From: Nitrobacter sp035546855
Lineage (GTDB): Bacteria; Pseudomonadota; Alphaproteobacteria; Rhizobiales; Xanthobacteraceae
Assembly (NCBI GenBank): GCA_035546855.1
Contig: DASZVY010000094.1
Span: forward strand, 88,968 to 152,967
Direction of reading: 5' to 3'
Length of the DNA stretch: 64,000 nucleotides
The position numbers and the translations under genes are program-made. Under the pieces are notes generated by a model. That model was given only the letters and a program-made list of their open reading frames with translations. It was not told the DNA's origin and made no database searches. This document shows, in pieces, positions 49,297 through 59,633 of the stretch; the first letter of the stretch is position 1, and every line of letters starts with the position of its first letter.

Positions 49297-49325
49297 AAGC
49301 CCGCCTTCACCGAGGCGGGCTTTTT
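49297..49325. terminator. Bidirectional Rho-independent terminator
   Basis: Stem AAGCCCGCCT/AGGCGGGCTT with a 6-nt loop, flanked by AAAAAAG on the left and TTTTTG on the right. It sits between the convergent L,D-transpeptidase and hydroxyacid dehydrogenase genes and fits both strands. Confidence 0.85.
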
Positions 49326-49357
49326 GTTGATCGCCTTTCGGATGGAAGGGTCGCGCG

Positions 49358-50317
49358 CTATCCGAGCACCCGCACGGGCGCGCCTTTGAGCCACGCCGCG
49401 ATATCTTCGACCATCTCGGTGTAGTAACGCCGGTAATTCTCAGCCGTGACATAGCCGAGGTGCGGTGTCAGCACGACGTTGTCGAGCTTGCGCAGGGGAT
49501 GATCCGTCGGCAGTGGCTCATGGGAATATGTATCGAGGCCCGCGCCTGCGATCCGTTTCGCCTGCAGGGCTTCCAGCAGTGCGTCCTCGTCCACGATGGG
49601 GCCGCGCGCGGTGTTGATGAGATAGGCTGTCGGCTTCATCCGCGCGATGTCCGCACGCGACACCAGACCGCGTGATCGCGCACTCAGCACCAGATGGATG
49701 GTGATGATGTCCGAAGTTGCGAACAGTTCGTCCTTGGACGCGTAGGCGACGCCAGCCTGCTCGCACGCTTCGCGGGTGAGATTGGTGCTCCAGGCGATGG
49801 GCTTCATGCCCAGCGCCTTGCCGATAGCTGCGACGCGCTGGCCGAGCTTGCCGAGCCCGATGATACCGAGCGTCTTGCCTTCGACATCCTCGCCGAGCGT
49901 GATCTGCCATGGCGCGCCGGCTTTCATCCGCGCATTCTCGAAGCCGATCCTGCGGGTCAATTCCAGCATCAGCCCGATGGCGAGGCCCGCCGTTGGATTG
50001 CCGACCGCGCCGGTGCCGCAGACGGTGACGCCGCGCCGTTTGGCCGTTTCGAGATCGAACGAGGCATTGCGCATGCCCGACGTCAGGAGCAGCTTGAGGT
50101 TCGGCAGCGCATTCAGCACGTCCGCGCCGAACGGGGTACGCTCTCGCATGGCGCAGACGATCTCAAAATCCTGCAAGGCTGCGACCGCCGCCGCTTGTGA
50201 GGCGAACGGCTCGGTGAACACGGAAACGTCGACGCGGTCAGCGAGCGATGACCAGTCCGCCAGCGTCAGGGCCACGTTCTGATAGTCGTCGAGGATTGCA
50301 CAGCGCAGCCGCGTCAT
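49358..50317 (-). CDS. D-2-hydroxyacid dehydrogenase family protein
   Basis: A 319-residue NAD-dependent dehydrogenase of the D-isomer 2-hydroxyacid class. The nucleotide motif is GIIGLGKLGQRVA, the catalytic Arg is in LINTARGPIVDEDAL, the Glu in DTYSHEPLP and the His in VVLTPHLGY. It reduces a 2-oxo acid or oxidises a D-2-hydroxy acid; the substrate is unknown. It resembles proteins annotated phosphoglycerate dehydrogenase-like but lacks the C-terminal regulatory domain of SerA. Confidence 0.9.
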   Translation of the reverse strand: MTRLRCAILDDYQNVALTLADWSSLADRVDVSVFTEPFASQAAAVAALQDFEIVCAMRERTPFGADVLNALPNLKLLLTSGMRNASFDLETAKRRGVTVCGTGAVGNPTAGLAIGLMLELTRRIGFENARMKAGAPWQITLGEDVEGKTLGIIGLGKLGQRVAAIGKALGMKPIAWSTNLTREACEQAGVAYASKDELFATSDIITIHLVLSARSRGLVSRADIARMKPTAYLINTARGPIVDEDALLEALQAKRIAGAGLDTYSHEPLPTDHPLRKLDNVVLTPHLGYVTAENYRRYYTEMVEDIAAWLKGAPVRVLG

Positions 50318-50436
50318 CGAACTTTCCTGAAAGGGAATGACGGCGCGAAAGAGAATGGCCGTCCTGATGATGGGATAGCCATGGTCGCGCGCATTTTTTG
50401 CCGGCGCAAGCGTCGGCTTGCCGTAGTGCGGTCAGG

Positions 50437-50643
50437 TCAGCGTGAACGCGAAGGCAGGCGCTCGCCGTGCTTGGCGCGCCACGCCGGGCCGGGTCCGCGC
50501 ATATAATGCAGCTCTGGCCGGTAGGGGTGGAAGGCGGCGGCAATGAAATCCCGCCAGAAGGCGCGGATTTCATGCAAGGGACGGGATCGATGGGTTTGCC
50601 CCTCGGCCCGATCGGGAACTGACGCCGATGCGCTGGTCGCCAT
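50437..50643 (-). CDS. Small hypothetical protein, 68 aa
   Basis: A basic 68-residue protein starting MATSASASVPDRAEGQTHRS, with a core FWRDFIAAAFHPYRPELHYM and RGPGPAWRAKHGERLPSRSR. That core reads like short proteins of Bradyrhizobium relatives that I cannot name. The frame continues open into the antisense of ettA, so the start is uncertain; an AGGAGGAAG lies about 25 nt upstream of the chosen ATG. Moderate confidence that it is real. Confidence 0.42.
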   Translation of the reverse strand: MATSASASVPDRAEGQTHRSRPLHEIRAFWRDFIAAAFHPYRPELHYMRGPGPAWRAKHGERLPSRSR

Positions 50644-50868
50644 GATGGTTTCTGCCGTTGAGTTGCGGACTTCCTCCTGGAAGCCGTCATGAAATGCCTG
50701 GTCTCCCGGTTTTAGCAGGACTCGATTAAAAAGCGGTTTGACTGTGAGGCGTGCGCGAATTCCTCGCGGCAAGCTTTCCGGACGGTTAAGGCAAGGTTGC
50801 CCTTTAGGACCCACGCCGCTACATGAGGCGCAGCAATTTCCCGACACCCCAGGTTTCCAGGAACTCCG

Positions 50869-52518
<1,650 letters not shown>

Positions 52519-52555
52519 GGCGCGCCTAGAGCGGGGTAAGCTCGGATTGCATTGG

Positions 52556-52591
52556 CGTCATTGCGAGGAGGCGTAGCCGACGAAGCAATCC
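52556..52591. repeat. Half copy of the cattgcgagg intergenic repeat
   Basis: CGTCATTGCGAGGAGGCGTA followed by GCCGACGAAGCAATCC matches the left arm of the elements at 26158 and 42108. The right arm is absent, so it is a truncated copy. It follows a CTAGAGCGGG word seen also around 62059-62240. Confidence 0.65.
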
Positions 52592-52716
52592 GCTTTTCGC
52601 AGGCTGGCCATTGCCTGCATGTCCTTTTGCATGGAGCTTATGGGCAATGACAGTGCTTGCGGCTCCTGTCGGGATGGCCTATGGGCAGGCCACCGCCGCC
52701 TGAGAGGATCGCGACC

Positions 52717-53490
52717 ATGGCCGACTGGAGCGCCGAGCAATACCTGAAATTCGAGGACGAGCGGACCCGACCGTCGCGTGACCTGCTGGCCCAGGTTCCA
52801 ATGAGCGAGCCGCGCAGGGTGGTCGACATCGGCTGCGGCCCCGGCAACTCGACGGAGCTTCTGGTCGAGCGCTGGCCGAAGGCCGAGATCATGGGCATCG
52901 ACACGTCGGCTGACATGCTGGCCAAGGCGCGCCTGCGGCTGCCGGCGCAAAAATTCACCGAGGCCAATGTCGCCCATTGGGTGCCGCCAGCGAATACCGA
53001 CGTGCTGTTCGCCAACGCCATCTTCCAGTGGGTGCCGGACCACGTTCGCCATCTGCACCGTCTGCTCGAAGCGTTGCCTGCGGGCGGCGTGCTGGCGGTT
53101 CAGATGCCGGACAATCTGGACGAACCCTCGCACGCGATGATGCGCGAGGTCGCGCACGACGGCCCGTGGCGGAATACACTCGGGGATGCCGCGCGCATTC
53201 GCGATCCGTTGCCGAAACCGGGCGACTACTACGACGCGCTGGGGCCGCTCAGCGCGGCGATCGAGATCTGGCACACAATCTACAATCACGTGCTCGACGG
53301 CCCCGAAGCCATTGTGGAGTGGGTCAAGGGAACAGGCCTGAAGCCGTTTGTCGATCCGCTCGAGCCGGCCGATCGCAAGGAATTCATTCGCGAATACACC
53401 GCGCGAGTCGCAGCAGCCTATCTGCCGCAGGCCGACGGCAAGGTCCTGCTGCGTTTCCCGCGTCTCTTTGTCGTTGCGGTTCGTAGATGA
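52717..53490 (+). CDS. tam: Trans-aconitate 2-methyltransferase
   Basis: A 257-residue SAM-dependent methyltransferase. SAM motif VVDIGCGPGNSTELL, acidic loop MGIDTSADMLAKARLR and FANAIFQWVPDH, which together match Tam. It methylates trans-aconitate, an aconitase inhibitor formed from cis-aconitate, and so detoxifies it in the cytosol. The start is MADWSAEQYLKFEDERTRP, the usual N-terminus. It overlaps the transglycosylase gene by 4 nt (ATGA). Confidence 0.92.
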   Translation: MADWSAEQYLKFEDERTRPSRDLLAQVPMSEPRRVVDIGCGPGNSTELLVERWPKAEIMGIDTSADMLAKARLRLPAQKFTEANVAHWVPPANTDVLFANAIFQWVPDHVRHLHRLLEALPAGGVLAVQMPDNLDEPSHAMMREVAHDGPWRNTLGDAARIRDPLPKPGDYYDALGPLSAAIEIWHTIYNHVLDGPEAIVEWVKGTGLKPFVDPLEPADRKEFIREYTARVAAAYLPQADGKVLLRFPRLFVVAVRR

Positions 53491-54743
53491 AAGGCCCCAA
53501 GGCGGCGCGGCGGCTTGGCCGCATGGCGCTGTTGGCCCTGTTCCTCTGTCTCGTGATGCCGCCGATGGCGGCGCGCGCCGCTGACGCAGGGTTCCGGCAA
53601 TTCCTTGCATCAGTCTGGCCGGATGCGCAAAAGGCGGGCGTATCGCGCGCGACTTTTGAGGCTGTGACCGCGGGGCTTGAGCCGGACTACAAGCTGCCCG
53701 ACCTGCTTTTGCCGGGCCGTCCATCGACCGGCGCGCCGTCGCAGGCGGAATTCGTGCAAGTGCCCGCCGATTACATCAAGGAAAAGACCATCGCGCGGCT
53801 TGCGGCTGAAGGGCAGCGGCTGATGCAGAAATACCGACCGACGCTGGCCGCGATCCAAAAGCGGTTCGGCGTGCCGGCCAGCATCATCCTCGCGATCTGG
53901 GGGCGGGAGACCGATTTCGGCCGCTATGCGCTGCCCTACGATGCGATCCGCGTGCTCGCGACCCAGGCTTATGTCGGACGCCGCAAGGAGCAGTATCGCA
54001 ACGAGTTCATCGATGGGTTGCTGCTGCTGCAGCACGGCGATGTCTCGCGCAAGAATTTCACGGCGTCATGGGGCGGCGCGACAGGCCTCACACAGTTCCT
54101 GCCGTCCGAGCTTGCCAAGCACGGCGTCGATTTCGATGGCGATGGTCACGTCAACATCTGGACATCGGTGCCGGATGCGCTGGCGTCGGCCGCGCAGCAA
54201 CTGGTCCACAAGGGGTGGCAACCCGGCGTGCGGTGGGCCTACGAGGTTCGCGCGCCGGCCAGCGTGGATTGCACGCAGGGCGTTCCGGACGTGACAAAAC
54301 CGGTCAGCGACTGGATTCGCGCCGGTTTCATTCCGGTCCGCGGCGAAAAGCTCAGCGCGGCGGAGCGAGCGCAACCGGCATCGCTGCTGCAGCCTGAGGG
54401 CATCTACGGCCCGTCGTTCCTCACCACGAAGAACTATTTCGTCATCAAGGAATACAATTTTTCCGATCTCTACGTACTGTTCGTCGGTCATCTCAGCGAC
54501 CGCATGACCAGCCCGTTGCCGTTTGCGACGCCGTGGTCCGCGTCGACGCAACTCCGCAGCCGCGATGTCGAGGCGATGCAGCGTCACCTCGAGCGAATCG
54601 GCCTGTACAAGGACAAGATCGACGGCAAGGCCGGGATGCTGACGCGCGCGGCGGTCGGAGCGTATGAAAAATCGGCAGGGCTCAAGGTGGACTGTTGGCC
54701 GAGCGAGATGGTCTTGCGCGCGATGAGAGGCGGCGGTCGTTGA
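53487..54743 (+). CDS. Lytic murein transglycosylase (MltB family) with peptidoglycan-binding domain
   Basis: A 418-residue exported enzyme that cleaves the glycan strand of peptidoglycan to 1,6-anhydromuramyl products. It has a signal peptide (MALLALFLCLVMPPMAARAA), an SLT_2 domain with catalytic Glu in IWGRETDFGRYAL and the TGLTQFLPSE block, and a C-terminal PG_binding_1 domain (VEAMQRHLERIGLYKDKIDG). The start overlaps the tam stop. A terminator follows. It belongs with the MltB branch by the GRETDFG motif. Confidence 0.92.
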   Translation: MKGPKAARRLGRMALLALFLCLVMPPMAARAADAGFRQFLASVWPDAQKAGVSRATFEAVTAGLEPDYKLPDLLLPGRPSTGAPSQAEFVQVPADYIKEKTIARLAAEGQRLMQKYRPTLAAIQKRFGVPASIILAIWGRETDFGRYALPYDAIRVLATQAYVGRRKEQYRNEFIDGLLLLQHGDVSRKNFTASWGGATGLTQFLPSELAKHGVDFDGDGHVNIWTSVPDALASAAQQLVHKGWQPGVRWAYEVRAPASVDCTQGVPDVTKPVSDWIRAGFIPVRGEKLSAAERAQPASLLQPEGIYGPSFLTTKNYFVIKEYNFSDLYVLFVGHLSDRMTSPLPFATPWSASTQLRSRDVEAMQRHLERIGLYKDKIDGKAGMLTRAAVGAYEKSAGLKVDCWPSEMVLRAMRGGGR

Positions 54744-54759
54744 CCGCTGCGGACAAAAG

Positions 54760-54783
54760 AAAACCCGGCCGAAGCCGGGTTTT
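54760..54783. terminator. Bidirectional Rho-independent terminator
   Basis: A 10-bp stem AAAACCCGGC/GCCGGGTTTT with loop CGAA, flanked by an A-run and a T-run. It lies between the convergent transglycosylase and glycine-rich protein genes. Confidence 0.88.
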
Positions 54784-54809
54784 CCCGAGGTGTCTTCAGG
54801 ACGACTGAA

Positions 54810-55088
54810 TTAGTCGCAAACCCGAACGCGGCGGAAGCGCCAGCCGTAACCGTCCCAGAAACGCTCGCGCACCAGGCGGCAGGGCGGCTCTTCGACATAG
54901 ACAGGAGCCGGAGCAGCATAAGCGGGCGGAGCGTTGGCGATCGCGCTGCCGAGAATGGCGCCACCGACCAGGCCGCCGAGAACGCCGGCTGCAACGGCAC
55001 CACCGCGGGCCTGGGCTTGCGGAACCGCAGCCACCGAACCGACTGCAATGGTCGCAGCGGCGAGGAGGGCGAAAAGGGTCTTCTTCAT
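54810..55088 (-). CDS. Exported glycine-zipper protein A (tandem paralogue)
   Basis: A 92-residue protein with a signal peptide (MKKTLFALLAAATIAVGSVA, then AVPQAQA), a glycine-zipper segment (AAGVLGGLVGGAILGSAIAN) and a C-terminal signature C-x3-R-x-RFWDGYGWRFRRVRVC. It closely matches the neighbour at 55315-55623 in all three parts. Such proteins are common in bradyrhizobia; the function is unknown, possibly an outer-membrane or periplasmic stress protein. AGGAG lies about 10 nt upstream. Confidence 0.8.
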   Translation of the reverse strand: MKKTLFALLAAATIAVGSVAAVPQAQARGGAVAAGVLGGLVGGAILGSAIANAPPAYAAPAPVYVEEPPCRLVRERFWDGYGWRFRRVRVCD

Positions 55089-55314
55089 CTTGTGGTCTCT
55101 CCTGGAAGGTAGCGCCGCCGTCGGGCGCGGGATTTAGAGCGAACTCTTCCGGTTGACCGTCTCACCTCGCGGCGCCCAACAGCCAACCTGGCATCAACTT
55201 GACGTTCGTGAGTCATTTGCCAGAAAAAACGGCTTTTTCAGGCCACTCACGGCGTGTCCCGAATTACATTATAGCACAGTTCGGAACGCCTGATGGGTTA
55301 AAAGCACTCGACGA

Positions 55315-55623
55315 TCAGCCGCAAACCCGGACGTGGCGAATACGCCAGCCGTAGCCGTCCCAGAATCGCTGGCGCTGCCAGTAGCACCCGGGCGCAGCGA
55401 CGTAGGCTGGACCGCCGTAATAGCCATAATAGCGGGGACCATAATAGCCGGGTCCGTAGTAATAGCCGGGGCCGGCAAGTGCTCCGCCGAGAATCGCGCC
55501 GCCGATCAGGCCGCCGACGACACCCGCCGCAATGCGGCCGCCGCGCGCTTCGGCAGCCTGGGGCGCCGCAACGACTGCCGTCAGCGTGGCGACCGTCGCC
55601 AAGGCCATCAAAACTTTCTTCAT
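55315..55623 (-). CDS. Exported glycine-zipper protein B (tandem paralogue)
   Basis: A 102-residue protein with signal peptide MKKVLMALATVATLTAVVAA, glycine-zipper IAAGVVGGLIGGAILGGALA, a Tyr/Gly/Pro-rich middle (PGYYYGPGYYGPRYYGYYGG) and the same C-terminal signature ending QRFWDGYGWRIRHVRVCG. AGGAGGAAGG is a strong ribosome site before the ATG. The shared ends and different middle suggest duplication followed by expansion of a Tyr-rich linker. Function unknown. Confidence 0.82.
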   Translation of the reverse strand: MKKVLMALATVATLTAVVAAPQAAEARGGRIAAGVVGGLIGGAILGGALAGPGYYYGPGYYGPRYYGYYGGPAYVAAPGCYWQRQRFWDGYGWRIRHVRVCG

Positions 55624-55881
55624 GGCGTTACCTTCCTCCTGCATCCATCGACGGCTTGCGACCGCCGATCTGCTGGGAAAGTTTCCATATTTCGCTTGAA
55701 CGATCAATGAACGGAACGAACTGAATCCCGCCACGATAACCCGGTTTTGGAGCGGATTTATTTCCGCAGGTTGCTGATTGATCCAGTTTGGAATTGCTTC
55801 AAAATGCCGGTTTTTCCTTTGCATCGGAAATGCCGCTTCAATATCGCTAAGGCACTGTCACAATCGGGTCCGCCTTTCCCC

Positions 55882-56139
55882 ATGATCGTTTGTTCATGTA
55901 ATGTTTTGAGCGACCACGACGTTCGCTCCGCCGTGACCGCGTCTGACGATGTCGCGCGCTCGGCGAAACAGGTGTACGGCTGCCTCGGTTGCAGCGCGGA
56001 GTGCGGGCGCTGTGCACGAACTATCAAGAAAATCATCAGCGAAGCGCTTGGCCCCTGCGCCAAGGAATGCTGCCACGGGTGTCCCCATACCGCTGCAGCG
56101 GAAAAAATCCAGCAAATTCAGATAGAGATCGCGGCCTGA
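55882..56139 (+). CDS. Bacterioferritin-associated ferredoxin-like protein with Cys-rich tail
   Basis: An 85-residue [2Fe-2S] protein of the Bfd class. The N-terminal MIVCSC pair (C4, C6) and the later C41-x2-C44 correspond to the four cluster ligands of Bfd, which reduces bacterioferritin to release Fe(II). Extra cysteines are present: C34 and C37 in YGCLGCSAE, and C59, C63, C64 and C67 in GPCAKECCHGCPH, followed by a helical tail. The gene is next to bfr on the same strand, which supports the iron role. Confidence 0.85.
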   Translation: MIVCSCNVLSDHDVRSAVTASDDVARSAKQVYGCLGCSAECGRCARTIKKIISEALGPCAKECCHGCPHTAAAEKIQQIQIEIAA

Positions 56140-56219
56140 CGTCAGGACTTTGTGGCGCCGGGCGCTCGCTACGGTAATTCCGGAGAGCGCGCCGGAAGGG
56201 ATTGTCGTGCGCTTGTTTC

Positions 56220-56242
56220 TAATTTAGAAGTGTTCTAAATTA
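56220..56242. promoter_or_regulatory. Irr-type iron control element (ICE) ahead of bfr
   Basis: A perfect palindrome with 10-bp arms and 3-bp centre: TAATTTAGAA, GTG, TTCTAAATTA. The core TTTAGAA-N3-TTCTAAA is the ICE consensus bound by Irr, the heme-regulated iron-response regulator of alphaproteobacteria. It lies 44 nt before the bfr ATG, in the promoter region. Confidence 0.8.
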
Positions 56243-56285
56243 CGGCATCCGCCGTCCGATCATATTTGGCGACAGGAGTGGGTCC

Positions 56286-56768
56286 ATGAAGGGCGATCCC
56301 AAGGTTATCGATTTCCTGAACAAGGCGCTTCGCCACGAACTGACGGCGGTGAACCAATACTGGCTGCACTATCGCCTTCTGGACAATTGGGGCCTGAAGG
56401 ATCTGGCCAAGAAGTGGCGTGCGGAATCGATCGAGGAAATGCAGCATGCCGACAAACTGATCGACCGCATCATCTTTCTCGACGGCTTTCCGAACATGCA
56501 GGTGCTCGACCCCCTGCACATCGGCCAGGACGTCAAGGAGATATTGGATTGCGACCTCAAGGCCGAGTATTCGGCGCGCGCGCTCTACGAGAAAGCCGCC
56601 ACGCATTGCCATTCGGTCAAGGATTACGTCACCCGCGACATCTTCGAGAGCCTGATGAAGGACGAGGAAAGCCATATCGATTTCCTCGAAACCCAAATCG
56701 ACCTCGTCAAGAAGATCGGCGTCGAGCTTTACTCGCAAAAGCACATCGGCGAACTCGACCACGATTGA
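56286..56768 (+). CDS. bfr: Bacterioferritin
   Basis: A 160-residue heme-containing ferritin that stores iron in a 24-subunit shell. All key residues are at standard positions: ferroxidase ligands E18, E51, H54, E94, E127, H130, and the heme ligand M52. The sequence opens MKGDPKVIDFLNKALRHELT. The Irr-type element upstream and the Bfd-like gene before it fit iron-responsive control. A terminator follows immediately. Confidence 0.97.
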   Translation: MKGDPKVIDFLNKALRHELTAVNQYWLHYRLLDNWGLKDLAKKWRAESIEEMQHADKLIDRIIFLDGFPNMQVLDPLHIGQDVKEILDCDLKAEYSARALYEKAATHCHSVKDYVTRDIFESLMKDEESHIDFLETQIDLVKKIGVELYSQKHIGELDHD

Positions 56769-56788
56769 TCGGGTACGTCGCGCATTGC

Positions 56789-56824
56789 AAAGCCGGCTCG
56801 CTCCTGCGCGCCGGCTTTTTTGCG
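56789..56824 (+). terminator. Rho-independent terminator of bfr
   Basis: Stem AAAGCCGGC/GCCGGCTTT with a 12-nt loop and a run of six T after it, 20 nt downstream of the bfr stop. It may also end the convergent oligopeptidase transcript. Confidence 0.85.
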
Positions 56825-56830
56825 TCTGCC

Positions 56831-58930
56831 TCAGGTCGCTTGCACCCGATCGTGTTTCACCGCCCACAGTGCGAACGCATAGGCGAGTGCCACTTCGTCG
56901 AGCCGATCAAAACGCCCGGATGCGCCGCCGTGTCCGGCGCCCATGTTGGTTCGCAGCAACACCGGCCCGCCCGACGTCATGGTCGCCCGCAGCCGCGCGA
57001 TCCATTTGGCTGGTTCCCAGTAGGTGACGCGCGGATCGGCGAGGCCGCCCATCGCGAGAATGGCCGGATAATCCTTCGCGGCAACATTGTCGTAGGGTGA
57101 ATAGGACAGGATGGTGCGGAAGTCCTTTTCGCTTTCGATCGGGTTGCCCCATTCGGGCCATTCCGGAGGCGTCAGCGGCAGCGTGTCGTCGAGCATGGTG
57201 TTGAGCACGTCGACGAAGGGCACTTCCGCAACGATGCCGGCGAAGAGATCGCCCGCGCGATTGGCGACAGCCCCCATCAGCATCCCGCCGGCGCTCCCGC
57301 CGTGGCCGACAATCCGCTTCGCCGAGGTGTAGTTCGCCGCGATCAATGCGCGGCCGCAGGCTGCGAAGTCGTCGAAGGTATTGGTTTTCTTCTCCCGCTT
57401 GCCGTCGAGGTACCAGCCCCAGCCCTTGTCCGATCCGCCGCGGACATGCGCGATGGCATAGACGAACCCGCGATCGACCAGCGAGAGGCGATTGCTCGAG
57501 AACGATGCCGGCATCGCATGGCCGTACGAGCCATAGCCATAGAGCAACAGAGGCGCATGGCCGTCGCGTACGAGATCGCGACGATGCAGGATGGAAATCG
57601 GCACCTCGGCTCCGTCGCCGGCCTTTGCCATGATGCGCGTTGTGGCGTAATCGGCCGGATCGTGGCCGCTCGGAATCTCCTGACGTTTGCGTAAGACGCG
57701 TTCTCGCGTCGCCATGTCGTAGTCGAACACCTCGGCCGGCGTCGTCATCGAGGAATAGCTGAAGCGCAGATTGGTGGTGTCGAACTCGTAGCCGCCCATG
57801 GTGTCGAGCGAATACGCCGCTTCGTCGAAAGCGATGGCATGCTCGCTGCCGTTGGCAAGGTCGCGGATGACGATCGAGGGCAACGCGTTGGCGCGCTCAA
57901 GTCGCACCATGTGGCCGGAATACAGCTCGAGGTCGATGATAAAGGTGCCGGGACGGTATGGAATGAGATCGCGCCAGTTGGTGCGCTCTGGAGCAGTCAG
58001 CGGCGCGACGACGATCTTGAAGTCGATGGCGTCGTCGACGTTGGTCAGGATGAACAGCTCATCGCCACGGTCGGCGAGCGAATATTGCACGCCTTCTTCG
58101 CGCGCGGCGACAAGACGCGGTGCGGCGTCGGCATCGGCCAGATCGATCAACCGCTGCTCTGATGTTTCGTGATCGCCGCCGGCAATGACGCAAAATCGTC
58201 CGCTGGCGCTTTCATGGATGTGCGTGAACCAGCCGCTGTCCGGCTCCTCATAGACAAGTTGATCGTCGGATTGCGGCGTGCCCAGCCAGTGACGATAAAC
58301 CTGCATCGGGCGATGATTGTCGTCGAGCTTGACATAGTAGAAGGCGCGCGAGTCTGCGGTCCAGACCACGCCGCCATCGGTCTCCTCGATCACGTCGGCG
58401 AGGTCCGCGCCGCTGTCCCAGTCGCGCACGCGAATAGTGAAATATTCCGAGCCGCGATCATCGGCGCTCCAGGCTTCGAGGCGATGATCCGGCGAGTGGC
58501 GCGCGCCTCCGAGCTGGAAGAATTTTTTTCCCGCCGCCAGCGCATCGCCGTCGATCAGGAAGCGAGCCGCGCCGCCTTCGCGAGGCTGGCGCCCGATCAT
58601 GCGATGCTGGCCACCTTCGCGATATCTCGCGAGATAGGCGAACGGTCCGTCGGGCGAGGGGACAGTGGAGTCGTCCTCCTTGATGCGCCCGCGCATCTCC
58701 GCAACCAATTGCATCTGCAGCGGCTCGGTGTCCGCGAGCAGCGCATTGGAGTAGGCGTTCTCGGCCTCGAGATGGGCTTTGATATCAGTCGCCAACAGCG
58801 AAGGATCGCGCAACACCTGCTGCCAGTTCGCATCTTTCAGCCAGGCATAATCGTCAGCGATCCTGATGCCGTGATGGACGGAGACATGCGGCCGCTGTTC
58901 GGCTTTCGGAGCTATCGGTCTCGAGGTCAT
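56831..58930 (-). CDS. ptrB: Oligopeptidase B (S9 family)
   Basis: A 699-residue prolyl-oligopeptidase-family serine peptidase. An N-terminal beta-propeller part (to about residue 400) precedes the alpha/beta-hydrolase catalytic domain with the nucleophile elbow GHGGSAGGMLMGAVAN and the C-terminal histidine in NMGAGHGGASGR. The length and the ISILHRRDL and GYGSYGHAMPASFSSNRLSL blocks match oligopeptidase B, which cleaves after basic residues in small peptides. No signal peptide, so it is cytosolic. Confidence 0.93.
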   Translation of the reverse strand: MTSRPIAPKAEQRPHVSVHHGIRIADDYAWLKDANWQQVLRDPSLLATDIKAHLEAENAYSNALLADTEPLQMQLVAEMRGRIKEDDSTVPSPDGPFAYLARYREGGQHRMIGRQPREGGAARFLIDGDALAAGKKFFQLGGARHSPDHRLEAWSADDRGSEYFTIRVRDWDSGADLADVIEETDGGVVWTADSRAFYYVKLDDNHRPMQVYRHWLGTPQSDDQLVYEEPDSGWFTHIHESASGRFCVIAGGDHETSEQRLIDLADADAAPRLVAAREEGVQYSLADRGDELFILTNVDDAIDFKIVVAPLTAPERTNWRDLIPYRPGTFIIDLELYSGHMVRLERANALPSIVIRDLANGSEHAIAFDEAAYSLDTMGGYEFDTTNLRFSYSSMTTPAEVFDYDMATRERVLRKRQEIPSGHDPADYATTRIMAKAGDGAEVPISILHRRDLVRDGHAPLLLYGYGSYGHAMPASFSSNRLSLVDRGFVYAIAHVRGGSDKGWGWYLDGKREKKTNTFDDFAACGRALIAANYTSAKRIVGHGGSAGGMLMGAVANRAGDLFAGIVAEVPFVDVLNTMLDDTLPLTPPEWPEWGNPIESEKDFRTILSYSPYDNVAAKDYPAILAMGGLADPRVTYWEPAKWIARLRATMTSGGPVLLRTNMGAGHGGASGRFDRLDEVALAYAFALWAVKHDRVQAT

Positions 58931-59069
58931 GATGCAGGATGCCTGTGATCGCTGGCGCGGACCGGGTCGTGGCCGGCGCGCGTGATGCGGATGCGCTGTT
59001 CATAAGAGGGTGCGTCGGCGACGGCAAGCGGAGCGCGCCGGAACCGGGTTCGGATGTCACGGCGCCAGA

Positions 59070-59633
59070 CTACGAGCTTCGCTTCTTCGTTTGTGCCGTC
59101 ATGACCGGGCAGCCGGCAAACGCCGCTTGTACGGCCGCGTCTGCTCCCTCGATCGGGTATTCCGCTGTGGTGCGGCCGATCGTCAGGGAGCGAATGCGCA
59201 CATACAGTTTGTGCGATCCGGCGAGATCGCCAATGAATTGGGCGACCGCCGCGGGATTGTCGATCACGATCGACGTGTCGCCCGTCAGCACGCGCGCCGC
59301 GACGCTGTCATGTCCGGGTTTGTCGTCGAAGCGATAGCCGAGAATGGTGTTCTTGTCGGAACCGATCTTGAATTCGAAGGCGAAGCGCACCACCGGCTGC
59401 TTGTCGAAGCAGGTCATCTGCAGCAGCGAGCCCCTGGCGTTGGCCGCGTAGGTATTCGACGCCATGGCACGAACCATCGCGCTCGGGAGGTCTTCGCCGG
59501 TGATCTTGTCGGGTTGATGGGCGATCTTCCAGTTGCCTGAGGTGGTATCGCCGGCCGAGGTCACATAGGGATCGCGCGGAGTTCCGCACCCACCCAGCAT
59601 CAACGCCGCCAGCACCCACGCTGCTGCCCGCAC
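59070..59633 (-). CDS. Lipoprotein of unknown function
   Basis: A 187-residue lipoprotein. Starting at the GTG 59633, the sequence AAAWVLAALMLGGCGTPRDP gives a signal peptide with lipobox LGGC. GGGGAG lies about 7 nt upstream. The mature part has two short blocks (SNTYAANARGSLLQMTCFDK and ITGEDLPSAMVRAMASNTYA) and mixed beta structure. The open frame extends to 59762 without family character. It may act in the envelope; no family is recognised with certainty. Confidence 0.72.
   Translation of the reverse strand: MRAAAWVLAALMLGGCGTPRDPYVTSAGDTTSGNWKIAHQPDKITGEDLPSAMVRAMASNTYAANARGSLLQMTCFDKQPVVRFAFEFKIGSDKNTILGYRFDDKPGHDSVAARVLTGDTSIVIDNPAAVAQFIGDLAGSHKLYVRIRSLTIGRTTAEYPIEGADAAVQAAFAGCPVMTAQTKKRSS

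Noticed and set aside
50238..50690. Open frame of 150 residues overlapping the hydroxyacid dehydrogenase start
   Set aside because: It overlaps two better-supported frames and lacks family character, although it has an ATG near an AGGAGG.
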